Assembly (NCBI RefSeq): GCF_008831285.2
Contig: NC_045145.1
Coordinates: 18,926,040-18,990,039, forward strand
DNA from: Nymphaea colorata
Lineage: Eukaryota > Streptophyta > Magnoliopsida > Nymphaeales > Nymphaeaceae
Reading direction: 5' to 3'
DNA: 64,000 bases
Every line of letters starts with the position of its first letter. Position 1 is the stretch's first letter. The notes below the pieces were generated by a model. That model was given only the letters and a program-made list of their open reading frames with translations. It had not been told where the DNA came from and did no database searches. The translations under genes were made by a program, and so were the position numbers. This document shows, one piece after another, positions 9,850 through 23,558 of the stretch.

Positions 9850-11592
9850 TAATGAACCTCTGCCTGCCTAAAATCTACGTAAAACTTCAGTTGATGGACT
9901 AACTTTTAGCCATAATTCCAGTTGCCGTTCACTTTTGTTAGTTTTCAGAAACATCCTCACTTCAAGCTGCTGCCAAATGTGGATCTCGGGGTTAAACGTT
10001 ATCATTTTTACGCTGGACGGATGAACTTTGGCAATTGACACATGAAACTAAAAAAAATTGAGTAGATAAATTGAGGATGGTCAAGATATTATTAAATTTT
10101 TTTTTTTTATTTTACATATATATTAAATCTATTGCAAATTGTTAAGATTGTTAGGCTTAAATCAATAATTGAAAAGTGAGTGCATGATAATAATAGAGAG
10201 AACAACTTGTTCTCCAAAAGGTAATGTAAATAATGTTTTCTTTATGAGTTAGGTTTAACCCCATATATTTAAATTGAATTAGGAGGGTAGTGGGCAGGTT
10301 GTCTGATCTATGCCTTGTATAATCCCTCTCATATCAGAGATAGGATTTCATAATGCATTTCTCCACATTAAGGCCCGAGCAGATAACCTTCTGCAGTTTT
10401 TACTTGCTTGAGAAACGCTTCTTCAAATTTGTATGTCAACATATATGACTTTTTTAGTGTTAAAAATATTAGACTTTTTTATGATCCCCTCTGATTTTTT
10501 ACTCATTTCATATGGTTTTTTACTCTCTCTTTTTTTTGTTTTATGATTCTTGAACATTTTCACTTTCCTCTCCCTCAACAAATCGTTCTGCAAATATATT
10601 CTGGGCTGCCCAAAGATGGCATATGTGCTGGAGTATCGTGTTCCTCATTAAATCAATACTTGAAAATTCGCAAGGCATTTGAAATGCATCTTTAGCATCT
10701 GTAATCTAAATTAAAAATTCATGAGCCAATTGGGTCAGGTTGAATTAATGTCCAAGCAGAATCATAAAAAAAAAAAAAAAACTGTCTATATAGACCAAAT
10801 GACATCAAACTCTGTTTTATTTCCATACGTGGACATGCAAAGATCACCTAACTTATGATACCCTTGAAAAATAACTTCTTCTTCCAATTACGATTTTGCT
10901 TGCATTTATTTCTTGTCATGGTAACTATTTTAGTTGAGTAACAATTGGATTTTTAACTTTGAGCTCAAAATGACCTGCGGATGCAAATGGATTGGGTATA
11001 CCCAATTATCCATCTGATTTGAATTTCTTTAGTTTAGATTTGGTAAATCAATTTAGATTCCGCAACTAATCAGATTTAGATTCGATATGAATTTTATTAC
11101 TGAATCTGAATTGGAGTTGTGTGATTGAGATTGAGTAGAGATCCAACTAAATTACGTAAAAAAGTGGGAAAAAGGAAAAGGAAACCGGTTGGTGAGCTGT
11201 GTGGATCTGTCCCTTTTTCAAGGTTGGACTGTGCCTATGTCCAAAAACCTTGAAAAAAAGGAGACCGTCCATGGGATAAAGACCAAAAGGTTGGTCTCCA
11301 GGTGAAATTCTTTGCAGGAGATGACGTCCTTTGAACGCTATATGGAGAAGGTTAACCGTTGACGCCATTACAGATCGCGAGGACCAGTTCGCTGTGAGAC
11401 GAGAAAAAAACAGCCGAACGTTTTGAAACGGCAATTCGTGCCCTAGATAAGTAGGGAAGACGAGGTTGAAGCTTTCTCTTTTTTTTTCTTCTGAATTTTA
11501 AATTTTAAGGTTATTTTGATATTTGAGATGAACTTACAGTTAATCCCTCAATTTGAATTGTCATGACATAGATGTCAGCTTTACATTCTAAT

Positions 11593-11630
<38 letters not shown>

Positions 11631-12650
11631 CTATGTTCTCAATCCCAATAAAATATTATCCTTTTCTTCATTTTTTAATAACTGAGACATTGGTAGGGTT
11701 ATATGAACCATTCAAGTATTAATGCTACGCATTATATCGATCATGGTGGTAATAAATTATTTGGGTATTGCATATAGAAGGGTCCAACTACAATTATTCT
11801 CACTATTTTTTAACTGGGTCGATGCGAATTAAAAATACATGCATTTCTTCCGTACTATTAGAAAGACAGGTAAGTTTTGCATCATTAATAAAAGATGACA
11901 TCTTATCATGAAGACTCTAGGTTGCTATTGAGTTAAATTGGGTTAACGAGATCAAATAACTAAATGTTTTTAAGGAGAGTAAAGTTCATGTTGACTAGCC
12001 TCTTCAACTATATCAAAATAACATTATAAATTCGAATTTAATTGTATGCAGTATGGTTACTTTCATCAAAATTAGCAGAAAACTTATGCAAGGGAAACTT
12101 ATCAAAATAAAACAATGTTCTAACTCTTTGAGGGTGTCGCGTGGAAAGTTCTCAGCTTAATTAATTATCATGCTCACAAGTCAAGCCACCTCATGACTTG
12201 AGCAAGGCAGGCAGCCAGTCGAAGAGGAACTTTCTTGGTAATCAGTTTCAGTTGCACAGTCATACAGAAAACCCAAGGGGCAGGTGACACTGAAACAGCA
12301 CCACCACAAGTTGTGAGAAGGGAAATAAATATCGAGAAAACGGGCCAAGCTCGGGCCCAGTCCTCATCATTTTCCACATTCTGCTTTTTCATGGTGTTGT
12401 CTCCGCAACAAATTCTGGTCAGGACTTTTTAATGGCGTTAGTTAACCAAGTTGGTAGAGGATTTCTGTTCCTCAACATCAAAAGAAGGAAACATCGGTCA
12501 AATTAGTTCAATTTAAGCGTTAATCTCATTGAGATTAATCTGTTTGTAGGTTAACTCACCGCTAAACCGCCACAACTGCTACCACCTGTATACGATCACT
12601 AACAGTGCTGTAAAAATCGATGTGTCATACGCTAATGATCTTTCACTATT
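9850..12650. other. AT-rich intergenic stretch, promoter-side of two divergent genes
   Basis: No gene recognised. It separates the F-box gene (-) from the Rossmann-fold gene (+), so it should hold both promoters. It contains long A and T runs near 10098 and 10767, a TA/GA compound microsatellite, and a patch at about 10980-11130 with recurring GATTTAGATT and GAATCTGAATT words like those of the MITE-like elements near 32 kb. An open frame on the minus strand at 11147-11434 has no recognisable motif. Confidence 0.5.
11592..11630. repeat. (TA)n(GA)n compound microsatellite
   Basis: About ten TA units running straight into about nine GA units. Confidence 0.9.
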
Positions 12651-12979
12651 AATTTAGATACTATTGCGACTTCGTTTCAATTATTTTATATGTTTCTCCT
12701 TTGAGTCGCGAATCATCTGCTGAATCGTTGAATCGGGAGACTGACAGATCTCATTTAATTTCTGAATTTTGCAGCGTCGATCACTTTTCAGGTAAACGAG
12801 GTCATCATCTAAATGATGGGATGGGTGTGACAGAGCCAGACGGCCACGGCCCACGCCTTATCCCCACTGGCCATCGATCACCCATCTCATCCACACAAAG
12901 AGTGAAACTTGCAAAAAAGAAGGAAGAGCAGAAGCATGGCCTGGGTTTTGCTTTAGCCTTTCCAGATCTTGTCTCCCCA

Positions 12980-15900
12980 ATGGCGTTGTCTGCGTCTGCA
13001 GCACTCTCGAGGGATTGCACTGCAGTACGACCATGTTTGTCCACGCAGATATCGTTTCTAAGTCGCCATTCCTTCTCTACCATCCCATCATTCAAATCTG
13101 AAAGGAGGAGGGTCGTTTTATGCTCTTCCAAAAACGAAATGAGCTTCACGGATAGAATTCTCGACTACATTGAAGGTAATTTACCCCAAGATTGTGAGTT
13201 CTGCTTGCCTCTTACCCTGCGATGCTCCCACCTTCTGGAGCAAATTGATTTTGGTGATTGGCTGACAAGAGTTGAAAGGCTGTAATGTGATTGCTGTTAT
13301 CGGGCCTGTGTTGTTCTTTGAGTACTGCACGTAAAGGTTCTTCCACGCTCCGAAATTTGCACTTTTTGTTTGTCTTGCAACTTAACCTTCGGTTGCAGGT
13401 GGACCCAAGTTGAGGAAATGGTATGGAGCAGGAGATGAGCTCCCTAAAGATGGCAGTTCTGCGACAGAGGAAGATGAATGTGCAGGTATTCATGGATGGT
13501 GAAGAACTTTCAAAACTACATCTTGCTTCTCTTTCAAAATGTACTTAGTGTAAGATATTTGTTTTGGTGATGAGACAGAATCAGAGGAAGTTCGAGACGC
13601 CATATTGGTAACGGATGGTGACAGTGAGATTGGTCAGGTTTGTGATAACCAGGTGTTTTTTATGCCTTTTTCTAGTGAATTGTTCTTATCGTTCTTCTTT
13701 CTTGGAATTCAATTTCGAGAAAATCGTTTTCAAGGTTTGGAAATTTAAATTATAGGATGAAGTTATCAAGGCCTGTCCACCTTTGGCTTCAGATGGTTTT
13801 CTTGCTTTGTCGCAAATTGAACGCCATCCAACTTCAACCCCCTTTCCTCACAAAAAAGAAAAGAATATGTCGTTCAATACCAGAAAGCATCAAAAATCAG
13901 TCTGACGGCTCAATGCCTTTCCTTCTGAAGCTCCCATTTCCATAGCATTTGTTTTCAGTTGTGTTATAAGGCCTGCTACTGTTGAACAGTTTCTCTGCTA
14001 CAACTGTATACTAACCTTGACACGCTTTTGTGGAAACCAGATGGTGATATTGTCACTGATCCTTAAACGAGTTAGGATAAAAGCAATTGTGAAGGATAAA
14101 CAGTCAGCTGTTGATTCATTTGGCTCTTATTGCGAGGTGAGAACTTCGTGCGATTATAGCAATTGCCTTCTCATAGCTAAAAGCATTTCATCACTTCCAG
14201 TATCTTATTTTCCACTGTTTTTACATGTTACAATAGCCAATTGGTGGGGACTCAAAGGACAAATCATGGGTAAAGAAGGCCATGAAAGGTGTTCGTGCCA
14301 TCATTAGTACCTCAAGTGTATGTGTACTGACGATGTCCATAAAGCCAAGCACTCCATGGATGGCTCCTTACAGTGACACATTGCTGCTTTCCGCAGGAAG
14401 GTTTCTTGTCGGAGATTGGTAGCATGAAGGGGGTGCAACATATAATCTTATTATCTCAGGTTGTCATTCTTCCAGGAGACTGCTGCGTCTAATTTAGATA
14501 CAGTGATTCTGAATGGAAACAAAATCTTACATGGCACGGATCAAATTGAAATAGATGCTAGGTCTGTTCCTCTTGGTTCACATTGGAACAGATGTCTAAT
14601 CTTTTTGCTTTTTTCAACTAATACCATTGCTCAGTTCAATTGTTTCGGAATTTTCAAGTGGATTGCAGTTGTCTGCGTATAAGGGTAGCAGTGGAATCCA
14701 AGCTCTAATGAATAGCAACGCCAAGAAGTTAGCTGAGAAGGACGAAGAGGTGGTGAAAGCAACAGGAATTCCTTATACCATCATTAGAGCCGGATCATTG
14801 CGAGATGTTCCCGGTGGCGAGTTTGGCTTCAGCTTCCAAGAGGTTAGCAACTTTTCTCAATCATTCCTTTGATATGGCAAACACAAACAGTTCCATAGTT
14901 CTGTCTCCATTGTCAATTTTCTGTTATGTGAAGCACTCGTAGGGACACTAAGAATGCATTTGAGTGCTTCGAAGAGTTATAAGTGGATGCCTCCATCCTG
15001 GATAAAGTCGCATCCCCTTAAGTTCTGATTCTTTCACTTCGTTCCCCAACGAAAAGGATTATCGCCATGAAGTTGCCTGCAGATACTTTACCCTGTTTGG
15101 ATGGCAGTACCCAATTGCAGCAGATGGGCATTTGATGTAGATTTAAATTATTTCTTAGAGAAACAAATTCCCATCTTGGTCTCTCATATCTATTCTCTTC
15201 CTCATTCTCATCCTCACCACGACTCATGGAACAAGCTCCCATGTTGTGTCTTCAGAGCACTGTGCCCGTGTGCGGTTCCTCCATGTACATTATATTTATG
15301 CTCCTCTTTTTCTAGTTCTCCTCAGCCATTTCTTCCTCTTGTTTAGGGTAGTGCAGCACAAGGAACACTTAGCAAGGAAGATGCTGCTACCATTTGCGTG
15401 GAGGCACTTGACGTCATTCCTCAAGATGCACTCATTTTTGAGGTTAGTAGTAATCCCCATCTTCATCCACAACATGCTTTTTTCTGTTCATGGTTAGTGA
15501 TCCAGACCTGCTTCTGTTGCGAAAATTCTGACTTGAAGAAGAAAACGAACGCCTGATCGGAATACTGAAATATACACATCTTAACGTTCCAGAAAAAGAG
15601 ATACCTATGTTGCCATTTCCACATCAAGATGTATCCAATCAGAAATGTCAAATATCGTCCCCTTCCAGATTGTCTTTCCCTGTGATGGGCACCATATGAA
15701 GTAGAATTTGATCCCAAAATGCCACGATTGAGGCGTAGAACCGATTCTGCCACCTTTCTGAGAGATGTAAACAATTAAAATATCGTTTAGGGATTTTGGT
15801 TTCGCTGACTGTCAAATTCCACCAAACAGGACCTCCGATGTGCATATTCGAATCCATCCTTTTCTTTTACATTCCATTTATTGATTGATAACCTTGCCTG

Positions 15901-16025
15901 GGCATCATTCCTTGCATAAGCAGAAGCTGTTTACCTGAATGGTGCAGGTGGTGAATGGTGATGAAAAGGTTTCTGATTGGAAAGAGCGCCTTTCCTCCAT
16001 GACCGGAGTGAAGGAAACAACTTGA
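12980..16025 (+). CDS. Plastid-type NAD(P)-binding Rossmann-fold protein (atypical SDR), nine exons
   Basis: Exons that splice in frame with GT-AG ends: 12980-13175, 13399-13485, 13579-13637, 14041-14136, 14237-14317, 14397-14459, 14669-14842, 15347-15442, 15948-16025, giving 309 residues. Residues 1 to about 50 are rich in Ser, Arg and Ala, as in chloroplast transit peptides. A Rossmann first strand and turn sit at about 103-114 (ILVTDGDSEIGQ), followed by a second strand (VRIKAIVKD) and the segment TGIPYTIIRAGSL that is typical of NAD(P)H-binding atypical SDRs (PF13460/NmrA-like). The usual GxxGxxG is degenerate and no SDR YxxxK pair is visible, so it may bind cofactor or RNA without classic dehydrogenase action. 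I chose the ATG at 12980 because it begins the transit-like segment, although the frame stays open upstream. The exact function is unknown. It converges on PEX10. Confidence 0.88.
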
Positions 16026-17738
16026 AGGAGGTAAATAAATATGTTTAACAGAATACAAGACATGGCCCTCTCTAGCAGAGAACAGCATCATCTTCTCGAT
16101 ACGATCCCCGCAGTGCAGCAGGTCGTCTTGCACACAAGGAAGTCCGGCGGGCGCACTTATGTTTTCAGAACTCCCTATGCTTCTGCTTCTCCCACAGCTC
16201 CTCGTGTTTGGAGGAACATACAGACGACATAAATTGGTGCCTATTTTGGTAATCATAAGCTATTTTGAGGGCAATGTTCCAAAGCTACTTCATTGTAATT
16301 TTTTTATGCACGCCATTGTTTTTGCCACACATAGCAGCATCAACAAAGCCTGGTCTAATGCTTTACTTTTTCTTCGTTTATAATATAGAGAAATGAGTTA
16401 AACCATATATATACAAAATGGAAAATATATTATGTAAAGGATGACAACATGTCTCCAATTTACAAGAACGGTAGGCAGAGAGGAGAGAATTAACCGTCCA
16501 GCCAATGACTTGAACTGTAATAGAAATAATAAACCGAGAAACTTTAACATAATACGAATAAGAACTTGTTTTTGCAAATAAACTTTCATGGCTTGTGTAT
16601 GTTATCCAGAGTCTGGATCCAGGGCTGGCTTTGCTTAGACTTGCTATGTTTAAGACCTGGGCCCAAAGTCTGCAACTGGTCCAAACTGTGCAGAGTTGGC
16701 AGCCGTAGCTCTAGGAACGATTAGACCATGTTTTAACTTAATCGAGTTCAAGCAACTAGCACAGAGAAAACAGTTCTCATTTAAGCAGATCAAAGCCATA
16801 CAAAATATAATTTGGAGCTAGTGGGGGTTGAACTAGCTCACGATATGTTATAAAAGGTGCTCCAACCCATTCCAACAGTGAAGGGAGACGACTGCTCCTG
16901 TGACAGCAATGAACAGATACACCAAGATCATCACCCAATTGTGGGGTCAACAAGTTTGGTAGATTCAGAAAACTATGGCTTCCTCATCACTGAAAATAGA
17001 AAAGGAAAGGTCTACAGCCACTGCAGGTACGCGTAATAATGAAAGAAAAAGAAAAAAGCAAAAAAGTCGGTGTTGAGGTAAATATTAAGGCATGTTGACA
17101 GTGGAAAATATGATTCACCATAATAGATAGATGTAAAGTCACATAGATACTTCAATAAAGTCCACATACCCATGTTGCCATACCCCGTACACAAAATGAG
17201 TACTTGAACACACTCAAGTACTTCTTAAATTCAAACTGCTTAATTTTGTGTGATTTAATGTTTTCCAACTCAGTTTTTATTGTATCTTTAGAGTTATTGT
17301 TCAGTAACGTCATGTCTTTATTTAAAATCATCTGTTTACTGTAATGTTGCTTTCATTTTTATTTTTTTATGCTATTTTGCATATATACATATACATGTCC
17401 TGCCGTCGTACCTATATTTTTTAAAGTTGCTGTGTCTGTACCCCTACCTAAACCGTACCCATACCCATGTGACTTAGGACAGATGTCTTCAAGAAAGAAA
17501 AAAATAACAATGCACACAAACTCACATTCCTTTTGGAAACTTAATATGGTAGGTTATTTAATTTAATTAGTCAGTGGTTACATAAGGCTTGACATTAGAG
17601 CCAGAAATTGAATAATTCTAAAGAATCCATTTACAGATGACCAACCTGATGCATTTTCAGCTCAAGATGAGATACAACTGGATTTAGCTTATCTACAAAC
17701 GAACTTTTGCGACAAAAAAACTGCACAGGACAAACCAT
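16026..17738. other. Spacer between two convergent genes
   Basis: It holds the 3' ends of the Rossmann-fold gene (+) and PEX10 (-). No coding sequence recognised. The parts near 17160-17220 and 17400-17470 are rich in CGTACC and TACCCATA words but form no clear element. Confidence 0.5.
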
Positions 17739-20700
17739 TCAGAAATCCGAATGATATAGGCATACAAGATCAGAGTGATTCACAGGAGTGCGACAAAGAG
17801 GACACTCAGGTTTCTCGTTGCACCATTCCATAACACAGTTCCTGGAGTGCAAAGATACCAATGGAACACTATCAAATTCAACTCAAATAAAAAGATTCTA
17901 CGCCAATGCAGTAATATAATGTGACACATAAAGGGAAAGGATAAATTACCAGCAGAAGACATGGCCACAGGGAGTAGCTGTCGGATGCTGCCTAGTACTG
18001 AGACATAGTGTGCATTTTCCAGCACCGCTTCCTGCTTGGGACTGAAAAGAAACAACCATTCAGATAATGCATTAATATTCTTTCAAGCTGCCTCAAGTCA
18101 CACTCGCTGTATTTTTGTTACTTTTGCAGTAACAATCAAACCATGCTTTCTTTTCTTCGCACAGATGAGGAGACGAGACTTTTACACTCCTAGCAACCGA
18201 TATCGCTAAATTCAAATTCGGCATTTCCATCTCATATCTCAGATTTGTAAAGCAATTCATAAATCTGCACTATATCACATCAGGTTGATCCAATGGATTG
18301 AATTTCTAAATGAATACCAAACTCAAAGGAAGACCATAACTCATATCCAAATCAAGTCCAAGTCTACAGCTGAAATTGACGCTCTATATGTAAGACTGCA
18401 GATAATTAGTAGACTGCTGCATGGTTTTTCGGTTTTTTCCCAATTTTTCTTTATTTGGTACTTAAAGGAGAAAAAAGGAACCAAAATCCTTTTTTCCCCT
18501 TCACAGTGCTCTTGCATTTAGGAACCTCTAATTCTTATCTCAGTTGTCCATCAGAAATGTCATGTGCTTTATACAAGCATTCAAAAGCATTAGTATTTAT
18601 GGTAGAAATCCAAACACATGGCTTATTATGCAAGTGAGGAATCAGGTGAAATTGCAGCCTAAAAGCTGAAAATAATCTTAGATAAGGTAAATGCTGCCAA
18701 CAACTCTTGTACCCAAAAAAAAAAGGAAAAAAGAAGGAAAAGTATTTGACCAGATCCTACACTAGGGTGTTCATTGTTCAATTTAGTTAATAGCATGACT
18801 TTCAGTAGGCATAAATAATTCTTGGATATTGAAAGTTCTAGGACTCATTGTTTGGCATTGACTGGAAATCAGGAAAACCTATTTGCAGAATGCTTGATAT
18901 CCTTACAGACTACACTTACATTGACAGGATACCAGTTTATGGTATGTTTTTTTAAATGTCATTTTTCTTTTGAAGCATAAATCAACAACGTTGCTTGCAA
19001 AGAGGATATTCAATTTTCTATAAGCAATAAATTTCTAACAAGAGGAAAATTACCTCCGAGGAAGATAAAGAGTGTGAGCTCCATTTGTCTTTCGCAGTAG
19101 TTGACTCTGCAATAAGATCGCCATCTTCATTCAGTACTGCTACACCCAATCCTGCATCTCGAAGGGAAAAGCCTTAGCCACTTAAAATGATCAAATTACA
19201 CAACATTCAATTTATTTACAGACTGTCATCCACACATGGAAAGACAAGGCTAGCAGGCAATGAAAACATGAAACAAATAAATTAAGCAGCAGAACGTCAA
19301 CCTGGTGTTGTGTGGTAAGATCCCAATGCAGTACGTTGAACTGAATTTGCAATAGAAGATAAGTTGGTCCTGTGGAGTCCTTCTACTCCAATGATACACA
19401 GCTGGATTAAAAGGAAAACCCCAAGAATCTGATACCTGTGATGATCAACCAAGTCAAGGTAAAACCCGCAGATCATAATGTTGTAACACAAGGTCATGAT
19501 GAAATTGACTCTATAAAAATGACTAAACCAAAATATGCACATATTTCACTCAGCAGATAAGGCAAAGAATTAACTGTTCAAAATTTGAATGGACTGACTC
19601 AAAGCATCTATATGTGGCATGCACAGACATATGCATATATCCTGACAGTAATTTGCGCAAACCGCCAAATACTTCATACCTAAATTAATAAATCAGATTT
19701 CTTACAGATAGACTATGAATCCTATCTAACTTATGAAATAGTTCATGAAAATGATAAGCCACTACGGTAAAAATACAACTCAATAAAAGATCTCATTCGA
19801 CAAATCATCTAGTGATATCAGATCCTCTCAATTTTCATCAAATCAAAATTAAGACTGTCCAGGTGGCATCACACCTACAAACAAAGATACAACATCAAGA
19901 TAAAGAGAGCTTAAAATGTTACCTTGGCCTTTGATTGAGTGGCTTTCCAAGAAATACATAACGAATGCCTGCAGCTCTTTTTGATATGTGGTAGTACAAA
20001 CCTGCAAGAGTATGCAGGTGTTTCCTATTTATGCACCAATAAAAAAAAAATACTTCTACCATTTCATTATTTGAGTATAGATGGTTTTCTCTAGAAATGT
20101 TTGAACAAAAATAAGGAAAACAAAGAAATAATTCAGTAGCAGATAGGAGAAACCCAATACAAGAAGAAGAAAAGAAATCCTACATTACTAGCCAAACATT
20201 TTAAATTTGAAAACACTTCTCAGTTATCATATGAATCTCTCATTCATTTATGATATTTTTCTTTCCAAACAAACTAACTAGTAAGACAGTACAACCTACC
20301 AAAGTTCACTTTGAGAGAAATAAAGCTTTGTGTCAGCTAAGAGTAAGTTTTTAACTGATACAGAGAAAGAATATCGTGCTACCTTCAAAGTAAAAGAGCA
20401 TGAGGTTTGCACGGAGCACCAGTTGCAAGATCCCATGGACAAATGGAAGCATCTAAAGAAATATAAAATAAAAAAAAGGTTTATGCAAAGAAATATCATG
20501 AAGGACACATCAACACACAGATACAAGATTAATGCATTTTCTATAAAAATGAAAAGATAGAAGTTCACCGAAGGCCATCTTTGGATTGCACTATGCCGTA
20601 ATCTACGTATTCGCACTCTAAGACGTGACAAACTTGACATAGACACCTCTTCTGAAGAAAGCAGAGATGTTCCATGGGTTGGAACTTCATCATTGCCATC

Positions 20701-23558
20701 ATTAAAGCCCTCAGAGTTTGAATCAGCTAAAAAAATTCCCCGAGCAGCTACTCTAGAGCTGCAATAATACATTGCTTAGTTTCATGTCCTTTTGCAGCAT
20801 GTATGCCAGCCATGTAAACCCAACGAAGGCAAAAAGTGCTCCCCCCAGGTAAACCAATTAAAGGCCAAAATGGTAGAAGAACAACCTGATCCGCTCTGCT
20901 AGATAAGGAACTATTGTTTGATAGACCAGAAACAGAAATCGTCTTGCAGGTGTTGCAGGGAGCTCAGAAGAGCTTGTAACCTGAAAAAATATACAATTTC
21001 TCAAGCATCAGACCAAACCTATGAACATTGTGAGATTATCTCCATGTTAAAACCAATTGAGTTTTTCTACTTACTAAAGAGAAGCTGTTATCCCATAACT
21101 TTTTTGTTATCTCTATATTTCTAGTTTTAAACTTAAAATTCTAATACTTTCACAAGAAGAACTACATCTTGTGAAAAAGGCTGCCACAAATGCTTTGCTG
21201 AAAAATAAATGCAAGCATGGCTTTGTAATTTTTTCACAGCATATACCATTACTATTAGCTGAATAGATTTTTCCTGATATCATTAAACAAAAAAATGGCA
21301 CTTTGGTAATAAAAAAAGGCTATAAGTTATTGTTTCTGGACCATGCAGCTTTCATAAGTCAATTAATTGAATGAACAAGTAATTCAATACAAGAAATATA
21401 ATGAGGACACAGTGAAAAATGTAGTTTCAGAGGATCAATGTAACGATAAGCAGGATTAAAAAAACGTAGAAGTTTTGATTCTGTATGTGTATGCTGTTAT
21501 TGTTTTTGTAGATGTCACTGTTTGTTGGGGGGAGAGGGGGAGGGAGAGAGGATAGATATTAATCAAAAGAGAACAAAAATACCAAATTATTGCAAAAGGA
21601 AAGTTCACCTGAGCTAGGTCACAGTATTCTTCTCCAAGTGTCTGCTGTCCAGAGCATGTTGTCAACAAATAATAAAGCAACTGACCCATGAGTTTAGTCT
21701 GCAGCACGGGTTCGAACTTTAACAGTTATGTGTAAGAAAGATAAGAAAGGTAACAATGAGATCCACCACATTAAATTTTAACAAATTGAGAAATTTTGCA
21801 TTTGTTTACTGATTTAGTCCATTTGTGTTCTAAAAAGTAAAAACAGTGATTATAATGGCCAAATGCATAATTGGAGAAAGAAGAAAGATAATAGGAAAAA
21901 GGAACACAATTTGATGAAGCTACCCCAAGCACTTGAAGAAAAAACTGATCATCCAACTAATCATGCATATGAAGTAGAACTAGGGAAGCTCATGCTTATT
22001 GCTTGTAAACTAGCAGGATCTAACAATAACACAATTAATGGAACCGAACAGCACAAATTCAAATCTACCCTATTAATTTTTGACAAATTTCCCATCTACC
22101 ATATTAATTTTTAACAAATTGAGAAATTCTGCATTTGTTTAGTCCCTTGGTGTTCTACAAAAAGTAGCTATATTGGCCAAATACATAATTGGAGAAAGAA
22201 GAAAGATAAGAAGGAAAAGGAACACAATTTGATGAAGCTACCGCAAGCACTTGACAACAAAATTGATAATCCAACTAATCATGCGTTTGAACTAGGTAGA
22301 GAGGCTTATGCTTATTTGCTTGTAAACTACCAGGATCGAACCATAACACAATTGATGGAACCGAACCGAACAAATTCAAATCTAAGAATTAGGTAAAGTG
22401 ATACGAGGTTCTGCAATTTAAATTGTCAAGAGATTCTCTCGTGTTAACTGCAGGCTATGAGTACAACACCAAGGTGTCTGACGTCAATATATAATTTTTT
22501 TTCAGTAATTCACACAACAACTTAAGCACTCTTCCAAATCTGTAAGATACAAGATCATCAATCCCAGTTCACCAATTCACAGCCAACATGCACGCACACA
22601 CCCACAAACAATAGGAATAACCACAGACCCAATTTTCACCATTTCCAGAATAATTTAAAATCATTTAAACGCGAGATGAACTCGAATGCTATGAGTGGTC
22701 CTCAGTAAAAAGTGCTTATGCACGACGCACAAATGAAAGAAACAGTGCGCAGTACGTAGAGGCGAAAATGCAAATTTAAGACAAGCAGCAAATGGCAACC
22801 AACAGCAGAAAGAATCAACCTCATTCTGGAAAGCCACGGCAGTTCTGGTACCTGCAAAATAAGAAAGATCATAGTTGAAAAAATGGCCGACAAGATGAGG
22901 AAGTCTAGAAAATATTCCAGCAGACTAAAAAGGGGGGAAAAAGACGTGCAGTAAGTGCCACGAAACGCCTAAAGCCTAATTATTTGTTTAAATCAGAAAG
23001 TCCTCTTAAATTAGCAAATAATAGAAAGAGACAGAAATTCAAACACAAACAGAAGTCTTCTCAGCATGTTCATTCTTTTTTATGCTTGAGAAATAGCATA
23101 AGCATAGCCAGAATAGCTAAACTAGAAATTTCGAAACCCAAACTCCACAGAATTTTCTGGTCGCATAAGAAGCCGCCCGGCTTTCAAGATGAGCAGGAAG
23201 AATTTGCATTACCTTCTGCAGTCGGTACATTTAAATGAGTTTCATTGGGATACCAAGAGTGGTTTAATTTGACAGAAAGTGACTTAATTTGATCGACGGA
23301 ACAATGGTGAAATTCATTAATCACTCAGGAAGCACTTCAAGGCCAGAAAGAGAGAAACAGAGAGAGAGAGAGAGAGAGACCGAATAGATGACGGATGGCA
23401 TCGCGGCAGGCATCGTGGACGTAAGAAGCGTAGTGGTCGTCCTTTTCCGCGGCCCTCATGATCTCCGGCTGCGCTGCAAGAGGAAATCTCCTTTTCCGGC
23501 GGACACCAGCGTCATCCTCCGCCTGCTCCTCTTGACCCCTCCTCCCGCCGTCCGCCAT
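17739..23558 (-). CDS. PEX10: Peroxisome biogenesis factor 10, RING-type E3 ligase, eleven exons
   Basis: PEX10 is a peroxisomal membrane RING protein. With PEX2 and PEX12 it forms the ubiquitin-ligase channel that recycles the PEX5 import receptor. Exons in minus order: 23381-23558, 22820-22851, 21609-21698, 20886-20980, 20569-20758, 20383-20452, 19923-20001, 19302-19435, 19054-19151, 17950-18041, 17739-17841. All junctions are GT-AG and keep frame, giving 386 residues against about 381 in Arabidopsis. The N-terminus has the conserved [17 protein letters not shown] block. Hydrophobic stretches ([46 protein letters not shown]) match the Pex2/12 N-terminal domain. The C3HC4 RING has all ligands: C332, C335, C347, H349, C352, C355, C366, C369. 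The C-terminus LVCLYHSDF matches the plant proteins. A (GA)n run abuts the first donor site. Identification is very firm. Confidence 0.97.
21771..22066. repeat. Tandem intron duplication in PEX10, copy A
   Basis: About 296 bp in the second PEX10 intron, from AACAAATTGAGAAATT to CACAAATTCAAATCT. It is followed after some 37 bp by a diverged direct repeat at 22104-22384. Shared landmarks include CATAATTGGAGAAAGAAG, CACAATTTGATGAAGCTACC and CAACTAATCATGC. Confidence 0.88.
22104..22384. repeat. Tandem intron duplication in PEX10, copy B
   Basis: About 281 bp, a direct repeat of 21771-22066 with scattered substitutions and small gaps, so the duplication is not recent. It lies wholly inside the intron and does not touch an exon. 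Confidence 0.88.
23359..23379. repeat. (GA)n microsatellite at the first PEX10 donor site
   Basis: A GA run read as CT on the gene strand. It begins two bases inside the first intron, directly after the donor GT. Confidence 0.88.

Noticed and set aside
12701-12979. In-frame upstream extension of the Rossmann-fold gene
   Set aside because: The frame is open, but the composition is unlike the transit-like start at 12980 and homologous plastid proteins begin near there. It is more likely leader.
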